Below, one piece after another: positions 1 through 8,600 of a stretch of DNA of 15,056 bases (positions within the stretch are counted from its first letter, which is position 1; every line of letters starts with the position of its first letter). This stretch comes from an uncultured Lysobacterales bacterium (GTDB lineage Bacteria > Pseudomonadota > Gammaproteobacteria > Xanthomonadales > SZUA-36). A program made the position numbers and the translations under genes. Location: positions 1 through 15,056 of the forward strand of contig CALJWY010000275.1 in the NCBI GenBank assembly GCA_937974465.1, written 5' to 3'. The notes beneath the pieces are model-generated. The model ran no database searches, was not told the origin of the DNA, and saw nothing but the letters and a program-made list of their open reading frames with translations.

Positions 1-127
1 CGCTCCTGGCCGTTAGCAGCCATACGGGATTGCCGGTTAGGAATGTCCGCTTTATGCTCGGTAGCGGACAATCAGCGGGACGGACTGCCAGACTCTGCTA
101 TCGGCCAGATTAGAACGTCGGGGATAT
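1..127. repeat. Intergenic repeat DNA with hairpin and dispersed motif
   Basis: No gene is visible here. Positions 44-51 (TGTCCGCT) and 63-70 (AGCGGACA) form a perfect 8-bp inverted repeat with an 11-base loop. There is no T-run after it, so it does not look like a standard terminator. Positions 8-19 (GGCCGTTAGCAG) recur exactly at 770-781. Positions 2-12 are the reverse complement of CGGCCAGGAGC at 1767-1777. These matches suggest a dispersed intergenic repeat family rather than gene remains. Confidence 0.5.
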
Positions 128-685
128 TCAGGAAATCGTGAATGACATCGCCAGTATGTCCCACACAATGGCGCCCGTGAATGCAGGCACCAGAATCATG
201 TGGGCGAGACGGTTTTTTGTTAGCGCCAAAACAGCGAACCCGAGAAAGCTGAACATTGATGTCATATTGTCGATCACAAACAATTCATCGCCGGTGATGA
301 TCGGTCGAAAAAGCGTAGCCAAGACAACTGTCAAGATTGCAAGCCACCATATGGGGTGCATGGCTCCGAAGTAATAATCCTCAAAATCAGCGTTGCGTAA
401 TGGTTGCGGAAACAAGAGGTGTGCAATGAGAAACAATCCAATAGGGCCGCTTAGCATCAGTAACAACCCCGCAAAAGTCCAATCAATGACATCATGCAAA
501 CCCCAGATTTCCCACCACTGCTGAAGTAGTGCGGTAAACACGAAAACAATAAGCACGATATGAACCCAGAAGATGCTAATCGAGTCCCGGTGTCGGAACA
601 ATTGTGCAATACCCTTCAGAATCTCGGCGATCCCAAGGCCGATGATGATTGATACCAAGACCATCAAAAACTCGAAAAGACTCAC
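128..685 (-). CDS. Small multi-pass membrane protein of unknown function
   Basis: An unrecognised integral membrane protein of 185 residues when read from a GTG at 683-685. This start is preferred because GGTAGG (695-700 on the plus strand, reverse complement) lies nine bases upstream. The reading frame stays open a further 55 codons to an ATG at 850, but that extension is not hydrophobic and contains the dispersed repeat at 770-781, so it is probably not coding. Hydrophobic segments fall at about residues 5-22, 38-55, 70-92, 112-128 and 143-158, with a final one near 163-180, giving five or six membrane spans. The N-terminus (SLFEFLMVLVSIIIGLGIAE) is strongly hydrophobic and has no cleavage site. 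No catalytic motif is visible. It is divergent from the gene at 1152. That a real gene is present is fairly sure; its function is not known. Confidence 0.65.
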   Translation of the reverse strand: MSLFEFLMVLVSIIIGLGIAEILKGIAQLFRHRDSISIFWVHIVLIVFVFTALLQQWWEIWGLHDVIDWTFAGLLLMLSGPIGLFLIAHLLFPQPLRNADFEDYYFGAMHPIWWLAILTVVLATLFRPIITGDELFVIDNMTSMFSFLGFAVLALTKNRLAHMILVPAFTGAIVWDILAMSFTIS

Positions 686-916
686 AGACAAGCACCTACC
701 GAAGGTATCCCAAGCTGATGAACAGTTTAGCTGACACTCATGACTGGCGCATCTACCGGTTTGAATTGTGGCCGTTAGCAGAAGTCCCCAATGCATGAAA
801 TGATGCTTTCTGAATGGCTGCTTTGCGCTCAGGAGCGGACTACTATCCAATGCGAATGCTTGTGACGGCTAATGGCCAGGAACTGTCATTCATTAAAATC
901 ACAAATCGCTTTACAA

Positions 917-937
917 TGACCCCTGGTGTCAGGGTCA
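917..937. repeat. TGACCC/GGGTCA hairpin
   Basis: TGACCC at 917-922 is complementary to GGGTCA at 932-937, with a nine-base loop. The same pair of arms, more widely spaced, appears at 9044-9049 and 9072-9077. No T-run follows on either strand, so a factor-independent terminator is not supported. Confidence 0.4.
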
Positions 938-1038
938 CCAAAAATGGGCGAATTTGAGCATTCTGAAACCCGGCCTGGCTAAACTTCTCCCCTGATATCG
1001 CCATTCACGCATTGCAGCGCGCGGCATGAAAATTGCAC

Positions 1039-1053
1039 ATCTTAAATTAAGAT
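1039..1053. promoter_or_regulatory. 15-bp palindrome, possible operator
   Basis: ATCTTAA-A-TTAAGAT is a perfect 7+1+7 palindrome lying 98 bases before the ATG at 1152. AT-rich palindromes of this size are typical of dimeric regulator sites. No regulator gene is adjacent and no -35/-10 pair could be tied to it, so the role as an operator is inferred from shape alone. Confidence 0.3.
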
Positions 1054-1151
1054 CATCAGGGGCCATTGGTGGCAATTCAGAACGTACCTTCAAAGAGGGG
1101 AAGTACATAAGGCTACCGGAATTGTCTCCTCGATTATTTGAGGATTAAACA

Positions 1152-1730
1152 ATGAACAAACTCGGGAAAGTTGTATTTGGGGTAGGCGTATTCCTGGCTG
1201 TGGCGATGGGCGTAGTTGTCAGCATTGATCCGGGATACTTTTGTCACCTGGACGCCGAGAATCTGCCGACAACAATATGGAGCTACCCAGCCCTTTGTTT
1301 TGTCTCCTGGGCTTTTAGTGTTCCGCTTGGTTTCATTATTGCCGCAACTGGGTTACTGATTTATGCCAACGCCAAACTGAAGACTATTTTGCTGTTCGCG
1401 CTTGGCACAATGGGCGTTTATATATTCATCAGCTTCGCAAATGGCCCAATGCCTCATGTGCCCGTATTGTTCGGGATTTACGGCACGCTGATCATGGCAT
1501 TTTACTTCCTGATTTTGTGGCAGAATGCCGACAGGTTTAAGGAAAACGCCTATAAACTGGCGGGATATACATTCCTGGTAACGGGGTTTTGGTTCACCTG
1601 CGGGCTGGCGAGCAGGCAGTATCAACCAGTCCTGGGTTCGGGAGAAAGCCCGATAGACATAAGCACCTACTTCGTTCTCTCAATGCTGTTCTTTTGGTTG
1701 AGTGAACGAACACATAGCAAGCTGAGTTAA
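1152..1730 (+). CDS. Multi-pass membrane protein of unknown function
   Basis: A 192-residue integral membrane protein that I do not recognise. The ATG is well supported by GAGGA at 1140-1144, seven bases upstream. Hydrophobic segments are near residues 6-24, 48-71, 78-96, 104-123, 135-153 and 170-184, which suggests six spans. The loop after the first span contains PGYFCHLDAE and a later loop contains NGPMPHVP. The hydrophilic tail is short (SERTHSKLS). No cofactor-binding or enzymatic motif could be identified. It stands alone: the upstream gene is divergent and the next gene begins 210 bases downstream behind its own possible promoter. The 15-bp palindrome at 1039-1053 may lie in its control region. 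Confidence 0.75.
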   Translation: MNKLGKVVFGVGVFLAVAMGVVVSIDPGYFCHLDAENLPTTIWSYPALCFVSWAFSVPLGFIIAATGLLIYANAKLKTILLFALGTMGVYIFISFANGPMPHVPVLFGIYGTLIMAFYFLILWQNADRFKENAYKLAGYTFLVTGFWFTCGLASRQYQPVLGSGESPIDISTYFVLSMLFFWLSERTHSKLS

Positions 1731-1766
1731 CCCAAGCCAGATTTTGTCATTCAGTTCGGCTACCCA

Positions 1767-1813
1767 CGGCCAGGAGCACGTAGTATCCGCTTCTGGCTGA
1801 TAGCGACAGGTCA
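1767..1813. repeat. Dispersed intergenic motif, third copy
   Basis: CGGCCAGGAGC at 1767-1777 is the exact reverse complement of positions 2-12. It is followed by TCCGCTTCTGGCTGATAGCG from 1786, which resembles the TCCGCT and TCGGCCAGA elements near 46-112. The element lies between two genes. It looks like part of a dispersed repeat family of unknown function. Confidence 0.4.
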
Positions 1814-1878
1814 CATTTAGAAAATTTACGTCAACTGCTCTTTAAATTGCTGCTAAAACCTGACAATCAATGATTCCT

Positions 1879-1907
1879 TTGGAATTTGTTGGTTAAGCAA
1901 CTATGCT
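1879..1907 (+). promoter_or_regulatory. Possible sigma-70-type promoter before the TolB/TPR gene
   Basis: TTGGAA (1879-1884) and TATGCT (1902-1907) are separated by exactly 17 bases. Each matches the sigma-70 consensus at four of six positions. The -10 box ends 33 bases before the TTG start at 1941, a reasonable leader length. The site is a prediction from spacing and consensus only. Confidence 0.4.
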
Positions 1908-1940
1908 TACAAGCAATTAAGACCACAAAGAAGCCAGTCC

Positions 1941-4211
1941 TTGCAATTTTTTGAAGAGTTGAAGCGCCGAAAAGTCATACGAATAAGTATCGCTTACTTG
2001 ATCGGCGCCTGGTTATTGCTGCAGCTGACGGAAGTATTGAGCGAATTACTCAACCTGCCCGACACCATTGGTCCGATCGTGGTGGGCATGGTTGCCATCG
2101 GTTTTCCAATCACGTTGGTCCTTGCGTGGATGTATGAGCTGACATCTGACGGTCTGAAAAGAGACCACGATGTAGCGGATGCAGAGCGTGGTTCCGGCCG
2201 GGTCATTAACGTATTGGTCATCGGTTTGCTCCTGGTTGCTCTCGGGTACTTTGTTTGGGAATCCAGATTCCAGAGAGAAGCCGCAGGTTCAAGGGCCACA
2301 CAAATGGCCGCTGGCACAACTGAAACCGACGACACAATGATCGAGTCGCAGGCCGTTGGTCGATCCATAGCAGTATTACCTTTTGAAAGCTTTTCGGGTG
2401 ACAAGGATAATGCGTATTTTGCCGACGGCCTTGCAGACACGCTGCTTCACAAACTAGCACAGATATCCGACCTGAAAGTAATAGCCCGCAATTCCTCTTT
2501 CCAGTTCAAGGGCTCGAACAAGGATGTACGTGAAATCGGACAGTTGCTGGGGGTTGAGACCATTCTTGAAGGCAGCGTGCAGCGTTCGGGTGACCAGGTT
2601 CGTATTATTGCCCAATTAATTCGAACCCGGGATGGGGCGCATATCTGGTCACAGAGTTTTGATGGTTCCACGGGTGACATATTTGATTTGCAGGACCAGG
2701 TTACGTCAAACATTGTAGACCAGTTTCAACTCAGCCTTTCAGCCGCTGAACAGGCACGATTACTACGTGATAGCACCAATAACCCGGAGGCCTACGACCT
2801 GGTTATCCGTGCGCTCAATCAAACCAGAAAGATCGATGAGATGGTTGATGTTCGGGCGGAAGGTGACGAAAAAGTGCACCTGCTTCGAATGGCGGTGGAG
2901 CTTGACCCGAACTATGCATTGGCCTGGGCGCATCTCTCCAGGGCCTGTAACGACCTTGCATTTGCGACGGATTCATCTCAGAAGTTTGACAGGTTTGTTG
3001 CCGAGGCCCAAAAAGCTGCAGAAGAGGCCCTGCGTCTCGATCCCGCTCTGTCAGCTTCACATAATGCCATGGGTTGGGTCGCGCACCGCCGGGATGAAAA
3101 GCTGGAGGCAGCCCGGCATTTTAGAAAGGCTCTTGAGCTGAACCCAAATTCACTGGCTGCTCTGAGCGGACTCGCATTACAAATCGGTCAATCTGACCCG
3201 GAGGAAATGCTGAGGCTTTTGAATCGCTCTCATGAGCTTGACCCAACATCAAGCATTGTTTACCGACAGAAACACTTTGTCCTTTTGGCACTTGGCCGGC
3301 CTCAAGAAGCCATTGAGCAACTTAAGCTGGCAATTGAAATGGATCCTGCGGAGGGTATGTATTACGGCGACCTTGCAGATTTGCTGGAACGTCAGGGTCG
3401 ACCGGATGAAGGTGCGCGTTATGCGTCCCGCCTGCTGGAACAGCACCCGGATAGCTTCTCCGGTCAAATGGCTTTGGCCGAGTCATGGCTCGCCGCATCC
3501 GATTATGTCCGTGCCGGACAGTGGATAGAGTTATTGCTTCGTAATCGGGACAATTCGGATTCAGGAAAGCGGCTCGAAGTTGAACGACTGGTTGCTGCAC
3601 AACAATACGAGGAGGCACTCAGTCTTTTGGATACACTGGAGACCCTCGTTGAGCCTAATGTCGAGCTTCTTTTGCGCCGTCTGCCGGCCTGCCTGGGTTC
3701 GCGTCTGGCAGAGTGTTCATTGCAACAGACGAAACAGCTGCAAGCGGCGCTGGCCCGGCTAAAAACCCGCGGCCCGGTACCCGGTGAATATGAATACTAT
3801 AACGGGCTTGCACAAATCCTGGCTTCAGAGCTTTCGGACCCTGATCTGAATACCAGCGCCCTTGCCGCCGAACTCCTTGAGAGACCCGAGGCCATGAGTT
3901 CTAACATGTTCGGCGACCTTCATTATGCCAGGGCCGGCCTGGCTGCTCGAACAGGAGATACGGCCGCGGCGCTGGGCTTTCTGGAACAATCTTTCCTCGG
4001 AATGGATGGAGGCATATTGAACAGGGATGTATTTGGTTTAACGGTTGAAGAAAGCCTGCTATTGGACCCTCTTCGTGGTGAGCCTGAATTCGAAGGCTGG
4101 TTGAGCCGCTACCAGGAACACAGGAAAGCGATGCAACAACGCATGCAGAACCTCGAATCCAGGGGGGAGATTCTCTCGATCGCTACGGCAGAACGGATGG
4201 CGACGCAGTAA
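1941..4211 (+). CDS. Membrane-anchored TolB-like domain and TPR protein
   Basis: A 756-residue protein starting at TTG (1941-1943). The start is chosen because MQFFEELKRRKV is typical of the N-terminus of this family; the ribosome site is weak (AAAGAAG at 1926-1932). Hydrophobic segments at residues 15-33, 44-64 and 88-106 suggest three spans with the bulk of the chain in the periplasm. Residues 141-265 form a TolB-like/FlgO-like domain with IAVLPFESFSGDKDNAYFAD, LGVETILEGSV and IWSQSFDG. From about residue 310 TPR-type helices follow, with units ending in ALRLDPALSAS, ALELNPNSLAA and AIEMDPAEGMY. Relatives are often annotated as adenylate cyclase or CadC-like because this module is fused to such domains elsewhere. 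This protein has no cyclase or DNA-binding domain. It is probably a scaffold or sensor in the envelope, with partners unknown. Confidence 0.85.
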   Translation: MQFFEELKRRKVIRISIAYLIGAWLLLQLTEVLSELLNLPDTIGPIVVGMVAIGFPITLVLAWMYELTSDGLKRDHDVADAERGSGRVINVLVIGLLLVALGYFVWESRFQREAAGSRATQMAAGTTETDDTMIESQAVGRSIAVLPFESFSGDKDNAYFADGLADTLLHKLAQISDLKVIARNSSFQFKGSNKDVREIGQLLGVETILEGSVQRSGDQVRIIAQLIRTRDGAHIWSQSFDGSTGDIFDLQDQVTSNIVDQFQLSLSAAEQARLLRDSTNNPEAYDLVIRALNQTRKIDEMVDVRAEGDEKVHLLRMAVELDPNYALAWAHLSRACNDLAFATDSSQKFDRFVAEAQKAAEEALRLDPALSASHNAMGWVAHRRDEKLEAARHFRKALELNPNSLAALSGLALQIGQSDPEEMLRLLNRSHELDPTSSIVYRQKHFVLLALGRPQEAIEQLKLAIEMDPAEGMYYGDLADLLERQGRPDEGARYASRLLEQHPDSFSGQMALAESWLAASDYVRAGQWIELLLRNRDNSDSGKRLEVERLVAAQQYEEALSLLDTLETLVEPNVELLLRRLPACLGSRLAECSLQQTKQLQAALARLKTRGPVPGEYEYYNGLAQILASELSDPDLNTSALAAELLERPEAMSSNMFGDLHYARAGLAARTGDTAAALGFLEQSFLGMDGGILNRDVFGLTVEESLLLDPLRGEPEFEGWLSRYQEHRKAMQQRMQNLESRGEILSIATAERMATQ

Positions 4212-4532
4212 CATCCCTTTTATTAAGATCGAATTCTACGAAGTTCACGTTAGTTGAGAAACCGACAAGAACAGAGACTCCCACACCTTGCTAACCACTC
4301 GCCAGCCGTTCTGTAAATCGTTTTTCATACTCTACAGGCGACAGCATTTCATTAAGACCATGGCGCCTTCGTGTCGCAAAGTTGAACCTCGACCAGCCAA
4401 CTTTATGCATTTCCCAAAGGATATCAGGAAAGCCCTATAATTAGACGAGGATGCATCCTATACTGGATGGAAGTGTATCAGCATGAAGGGTGCGGTTACT
4501 TGAGCATAAAATGAAAATTCCCAATCACGTCA
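4212..4532. other. Intergenic region with transposase remnant
   Basis: The gap between the TolB/TPR gene and the lipoprotein gene contains the decayed IS3-type fragment at 4291-4434. Neither complete insertion-sequence ends nor a target-site duplication could be recognised. The final hundred bases before 4533 should hold the promoter of the lipoprotein-ABC unit. TAAAAT at 4507-4512 could be a -10 box but has no good -35 partner. Confidence 0.5.
4291..4434 (-). pseudogene. C-terminal remnant of an IS3-type transposase
   Basis: Read on the minus strand from 4434 to the TAG at 4291-4293, the frame encodes about 47 residues ending in RRRHGLNEMLSPVEYEKRF plus TERLASG. The pattern RRH..(N/G)..LSPVEYE is the hallmark end of IS3-family OrfB integrase-type transposases, downstream of the last catalytic glutamate. 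An in-frame TAG (4435-4437) closes the frame immediately upstream, and none of the DDE catalytic core is present. It is therefore a relict of an old insertion, truncated on its 5' side. The residues before the RRH motif (WSRFNFAT) match the family less well. Confidence 0.6.
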
Positions 4533-5636
4533 ATGATTAGATTTAACAGACTTTCTTCACGACCCATTTCCTGGATGAATGTAGGCAATAAGCTGATTAT
4601 TGTGGTCCTTATATTTGTCGGTGGCTGCAGCCAGCTCGGGCCCAAGGTGCTGACCTCCGGCCGGCCACTCTACAACATCGCCGTGCAGGAGACCGAGGCA
4701 CAACAACTGCTATTGAATATAGTCCGTCAACGATACCGCGACCCTGTCCTTTTCCTGGACGTCACCAGCATCTCAAGTGGTTTCAGTCGGCAGGCCGTCG
4801 CTGGTCTCTCTGGCAACACCGGCAGTAGCAAAATAGGAGGAACGCTCGGTGGCAGCATCAGCGAAAACCCATTTATAACCTATGCGCCGAATACTGGTGA
4901 GACATTCGTGCGCCAGATGATGACCCCCCTTGATTTACGCACCCTGGCGCTGGTTGTGCAGGCCGGTTGGAGCATTAAAAGAATGTTACTCATCGTTGGG
5001 GACTCGGTTAATCAACTGCGCAATGTGCCGGGAGATTCGAATCCGGAGACTGGATACCTCAAGTTCCAGGAAGCCGTATCATCGCTGCGTGATCTGCAAA
5101 GAAACGGCATGATATCCCTCGGCGTTGAATCGGCAGGGGAAGGCGCAACACCCAACCTGTATTTACTGATAGCAAAGGATGCTGTTGAGTCCGAACCATT
5201 TCGGCGGGTTTGTGAATCCATTAAGGTGGCTTGTGACGGTCAGCCACTGCGCCTTCGCCACGCTCTGGGCATGTCAAACGACAGCAATACGATGGTCCTG
5301 GCTACGCGTTCAATGTTTTCCGCCATGTTTTTTCTTGCAACGGGTGTGGATGTTCCGGAAAAGGATATTACATCCGGGGTCGCACCACGCAATTCTATTG
5401 TGCCAGGAGGGCCGTTCGACAAGCAGGGGACAGGGGAATCTCTGTTTCAGGTACACTCCTCGGACGAGGAGCCTGAGCTTGCAAGAGTTAAGGTTTTCTA
5501 TCGTGACTCCTGGTTTTATATCGCAGATGATGACGAAGACAGCAAAGTGACCTTTGCCCTCGTCAGCATGCTGGTGATGTTGCAGTCTGGAAACCAGGCA
5601 AAAATCACACCCCTGATAACGCTGCCTGTTGGGTAA
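4533..5636 (+). CDS. Predicted outer-membrane lipoprotein of unknown function
   Basis: A 367-residue protein with a basic N-terminus, a hydrophobic stretch (residues 20-30) and a lipobox-like FVGGC, placing the lipidated cysteine at residue 32. Ser-Gln follow rather than Asp, which favours the outer membrane. A second ATG at 4575 (residue 15) would also leave an intact signal; neither start has a good ribosome site. The mature region contains LLLNIVRQRYRDPVLFLDVT, a glycine/serine-rich segment (about 87-112), TYAPNTGETFVRQMMTPLDL, and near the end FYRDSWFYIADDDEDSKVTF. I associate this pattern with a widespread unnamed proteobacterial lipoprotein family; this is recollection, not a search. 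Its stop codon is immediately followed by the ATG of the ABC gene, so the two are very likely co-translated and act together. Confidence 0.8.
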   Translation: MIRFNRLSSRPISWMNVGNKLIIVVLIFVGGCSQLGPKVLTSGRPLYNIAVQETEAQQLLLNIVRQRYRDPVLFLDVTSISSGFSRQAVAGLSGNTGSSKIGGTLGGSISENPFITYAPNTGETFVRQMMTPLDLRTLALVVQAGWSIKRMLLIVGDSVNQLRNVPGDSNPETGYLKFQEAVSSLRDLQRNGMISLGVESAGEGATPNLYLLIAKDAVESEPFRRVCESIKVACDGQPLRLRHALGMSNDSNTMVLATRSMFSAMFFLATGVDVPEKDITSGVAPRNSIVPGGPFDKQGTGESLFQVHSSDEEPELARVKVFYRDSWFYIADDDEDSKVTFALVSMLVMLQSGNQAKITPLITLPVG

Positions 5637-8600
5637 ATGGAAAAAAATATATATCGATTTATCCTGCGGTATAGCCTTCGCCCCCAGATAATACTGGTAC
5701 TGATGTCCGCTGCGGCGTTGCCCTTACTTTACCTTACACTCGAACTGCCAAAAACCATCATCAACCAGGCCATCGACGGTGTCGATTTTCCAAGGGCCAT
5801 TCTGGGCTACCAATTCGACCAGATCCCATTTCTATTTCTACTCTGCGGCCTGTTCCTGGTGCTGGTGATCTTGAGCGGTCTGCTGAAGTATTTAACTGCC
5901 ACGTACCGTTATCGCATTGGCGACCGCCTGTTACGCCGCTTACGTTACGACCTGATCGAACGGCTATTACGCTTCCCTCCGTCCGAATTTCGCAACATGT
6001 CGAGCGGTCAGATTGTTTCCATGATCACGGCCGAAACGACCAGCCTTGGATTCTTCATAGCAGAGGCCTTTGCTGTCCCGGCTATCGCTTTTGGAACACT
6101 GGCGACCATCGTATTATTCATGTTTTTGCAAAACTGGATGATGGGTGTTGCAGCCATCGCCTTGTACCCGATACAAATTTACCTGATCCCAAAGCTGCAA
6201 CGCAGCATCAATACGGCACAGATGGGCGAAGTCCACGCCATACGGGGAATATCGGAACGACTCAGCGATGTGGTTGCCGGGGTCAATGAAATTCATGGCC
6301 ACGACACTTCACAATACGAACTGGCGGATTTCTCAAAGCGACTGGGCACGGTCTTTGGCTTCCGCCTAAAAATAGCGTCCAAGCGCTACACTGCGAATGT
6401 TCTTAACCAGTTTTTTTCCCAGTTGACCCCTTTTTTCTTCCTGTCCATCGGCGGCTACCTTGTTATCAAAGGCCAGCTTTCGCTGGGAGCGCTGGTGGCT
6501 GTTTTGGCGGCATACAAAGACATGTATTCACCGTGGAAGGACCTGATCGATTATTACCAAAAGGCCGAAGATTCAAGGGTTCGCTACGATCAACTGAAGG
6601 ATTTCTTTATGCGCAGTAACCTGCTCGATAAATCCATGATCCAAGCGGAGCCTGCGAGCGAGGACTTTAATCAATTTTCTCTGGTGGCAGAAAATGTAGT
6701 AGTGGCGCACGAGGAAGGAAGCCGCACCGTTGATGGCGCCTCGATAAAAATCACCCTGCCTACCCATGCTGCCATATTGGGGTCGGGCGGTAGCGGACGA
6801 GAAGAATTTGCCCGCTTGCTGGCACGACAGGATTTTGCTCATTCGGGCAGCGTGTCACTGGGTGACACTAATCTCGCCACATTACCGGACGCGGTCACTG
6901 GTCGCCGCATCGGATTTATCGGGCAACAGACTTATCTTAGATCCGGTTCGATCTATGACGTTCTGGTCTATCCACTGCTGAGAAGGCCAAAAAATAATAC
7001 GGACAAGGATTTGGACCTGCCATCATCGCGGGAACAGGAACTTGCCGAATCTATAAGGGCAGGAAACTCCTCGTATGACCATGCTTCGGACTGGGTTGAC
7101 TACGAGGCAGCCGGCTGTAAGGATTCCGAGGATTTGCGTTCACGGATGATCGAGATTCTGCGGCTCGTCGACCTCGATGAAGCTGTCTATGAAATTGGAT
7201 TAAAACGATCCATTTCTCCTGGTATGTACCCGGACCTGGTAGCAAAACTGCTGGAAGCAAGGACGATTCTCAGGCAACGCCTGCACGCAGCCGGACAGGA
7301 CCCGATCATCGAGAGTTTCGATGCAGATGCCTATAATACCCATTCAACAGTGGCTGAAAATGTCCTTTTCGGTACGCCTGTCGGTCCGGATTTTGCAATT
7401 GAAAATCTTGATCACAATAGCTACATGCGACAAGTCATCGAAAAATCCGGATTAACATCAAATTTTCTTGCGATGGGTTACAAATTAGCCAGCATCACCG
7501 CAGAAATGTTTGAAGGTCTATCACCGGATCACGAGTTCTTTGAGCGTTTCAGTTTTATCAATTCTGCTGATTTGCCCGCTTTCAGGTCCATCCTGAGAAG
7601 TGTTGAAGATCATGGGATCGACAACCTCAAGGACGAACATCGGCACAGGTTGATGGCTCTGCCATTCAAACTGGTGGAGACTCAACACTTCGTCGGTTTT
7701 ATCGACGAAGAAATGAAGACTCGCCTGCTGGAGGCACGCCGGATATTTGCAGATGGTCTACCTTCTCACCTACTGGAAAAGGTTCAGTTCTTCCAGCAAG
7801 GATCCTATAACGTTGCCAGCAGTATTTTCGAGAACATCATATTCGGCAAAACGGCTTCAACCAAGGCAGGCAGCGCTGAACAGGTTAGTCAAATGGTGGC
7901 GGATATCGTCAACGAGCTAAACCTGCGCGAAGCCATTGCCTCGGTTGGACTTGAATTTCAGATAGGTGTGGGAGGCTCGCGCCTGACTGCGGCACAACGC
8001 CAGAAAATAGCCCTCGCGCGCTGTCTGATCAAGCGGCCGGATATCCTGATTATGAATGAGGCTTTTTCCTCACTGGACTTTCAATCGCAGGAGAAGATTC
8101 TGTCCAACATCAAGACGGAACTCGAAGGTCGCAGCCTGATCCTGTTTGAGTCATCCGAAGAGCGTCGGCAACAGTTTGAAAATGTTTTAACTATGGATCA
8201 TGGCAAGTTCGTCGACACCCTCAAAACAAGCAGCCCTGCCAGTAGCAGGAAACAACCAGAGCAAGCAGTGGAGCCGTCATCCACCAATGCACCGCGCACC
8301 GTTGACCTCAATGATATCGCCTCGTTGTTAGTCGATATCCCCATGTTCGCGAGCATTGACAGGTCCAAGCTAAAGTTGTTGGCATTCACAAGCGAGCGTT
8401 TACAATTCGAGGAAAACCAGACCGTGTTCCACCAAGGGGATGCAGGCGACCACGCATATGTGATCATTGAAGGCCAGGTAGATGTCATACTGGTATCAGC
8501 CGCAGGTGAAAGCACCGTGGCAACGCTTGGCAGCAACGAGGTTTTCGGTGAAATGGCCCTGTTGTCGAAAATGCCACGCACAACGACCATTCGAGCTAAA

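Larger units (their letters stand above)
686..1151. other. Divergent intergenic region with repeats and palindromes
   Basis: This stretch separates two divergent membrane-protein genes. It holds a second copy of GGCCGTTAGCAG (770-781), a short inverted repeat CGCTC-AG-GAGCG (826-837), a TGGCCAGGAAC motif (873-883) related to repeats near 1 and 1767, a TGACCC/GGGTCA hairpin (917-922 and 932-937), and a 15-bp palindrome at 1039-1053. No convincing protein-coding segment or RNA gene is seen. Promoters for both flanking genes should lie here, but no clear -35/-10 pair could be assigned. Confidence 0.5.

Noticed and set aside
44..70. Hairpin as a factor-independent terminator for the gene at 128-685
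   Set aside because: It is downstream of that gene on the minus strand, but no T-run follows the stem in either direction.
686..850. N-terminal extension of the leftward membrane protein to the ATG at 850
   Set aside because: The extra 55 residues are not hydrophobic or family-like, they span a dispersed intergenic repeat (770-781), and a GTG with a ribosome site fits the conserved hydrophobic N-terminus better.
1941..4211. Adenylate cyclase function for the TolB/TPR protein
   Set aside because: The name is often applied to relatives, but no class III cyclase catalytic domain is present in the 756 residues.
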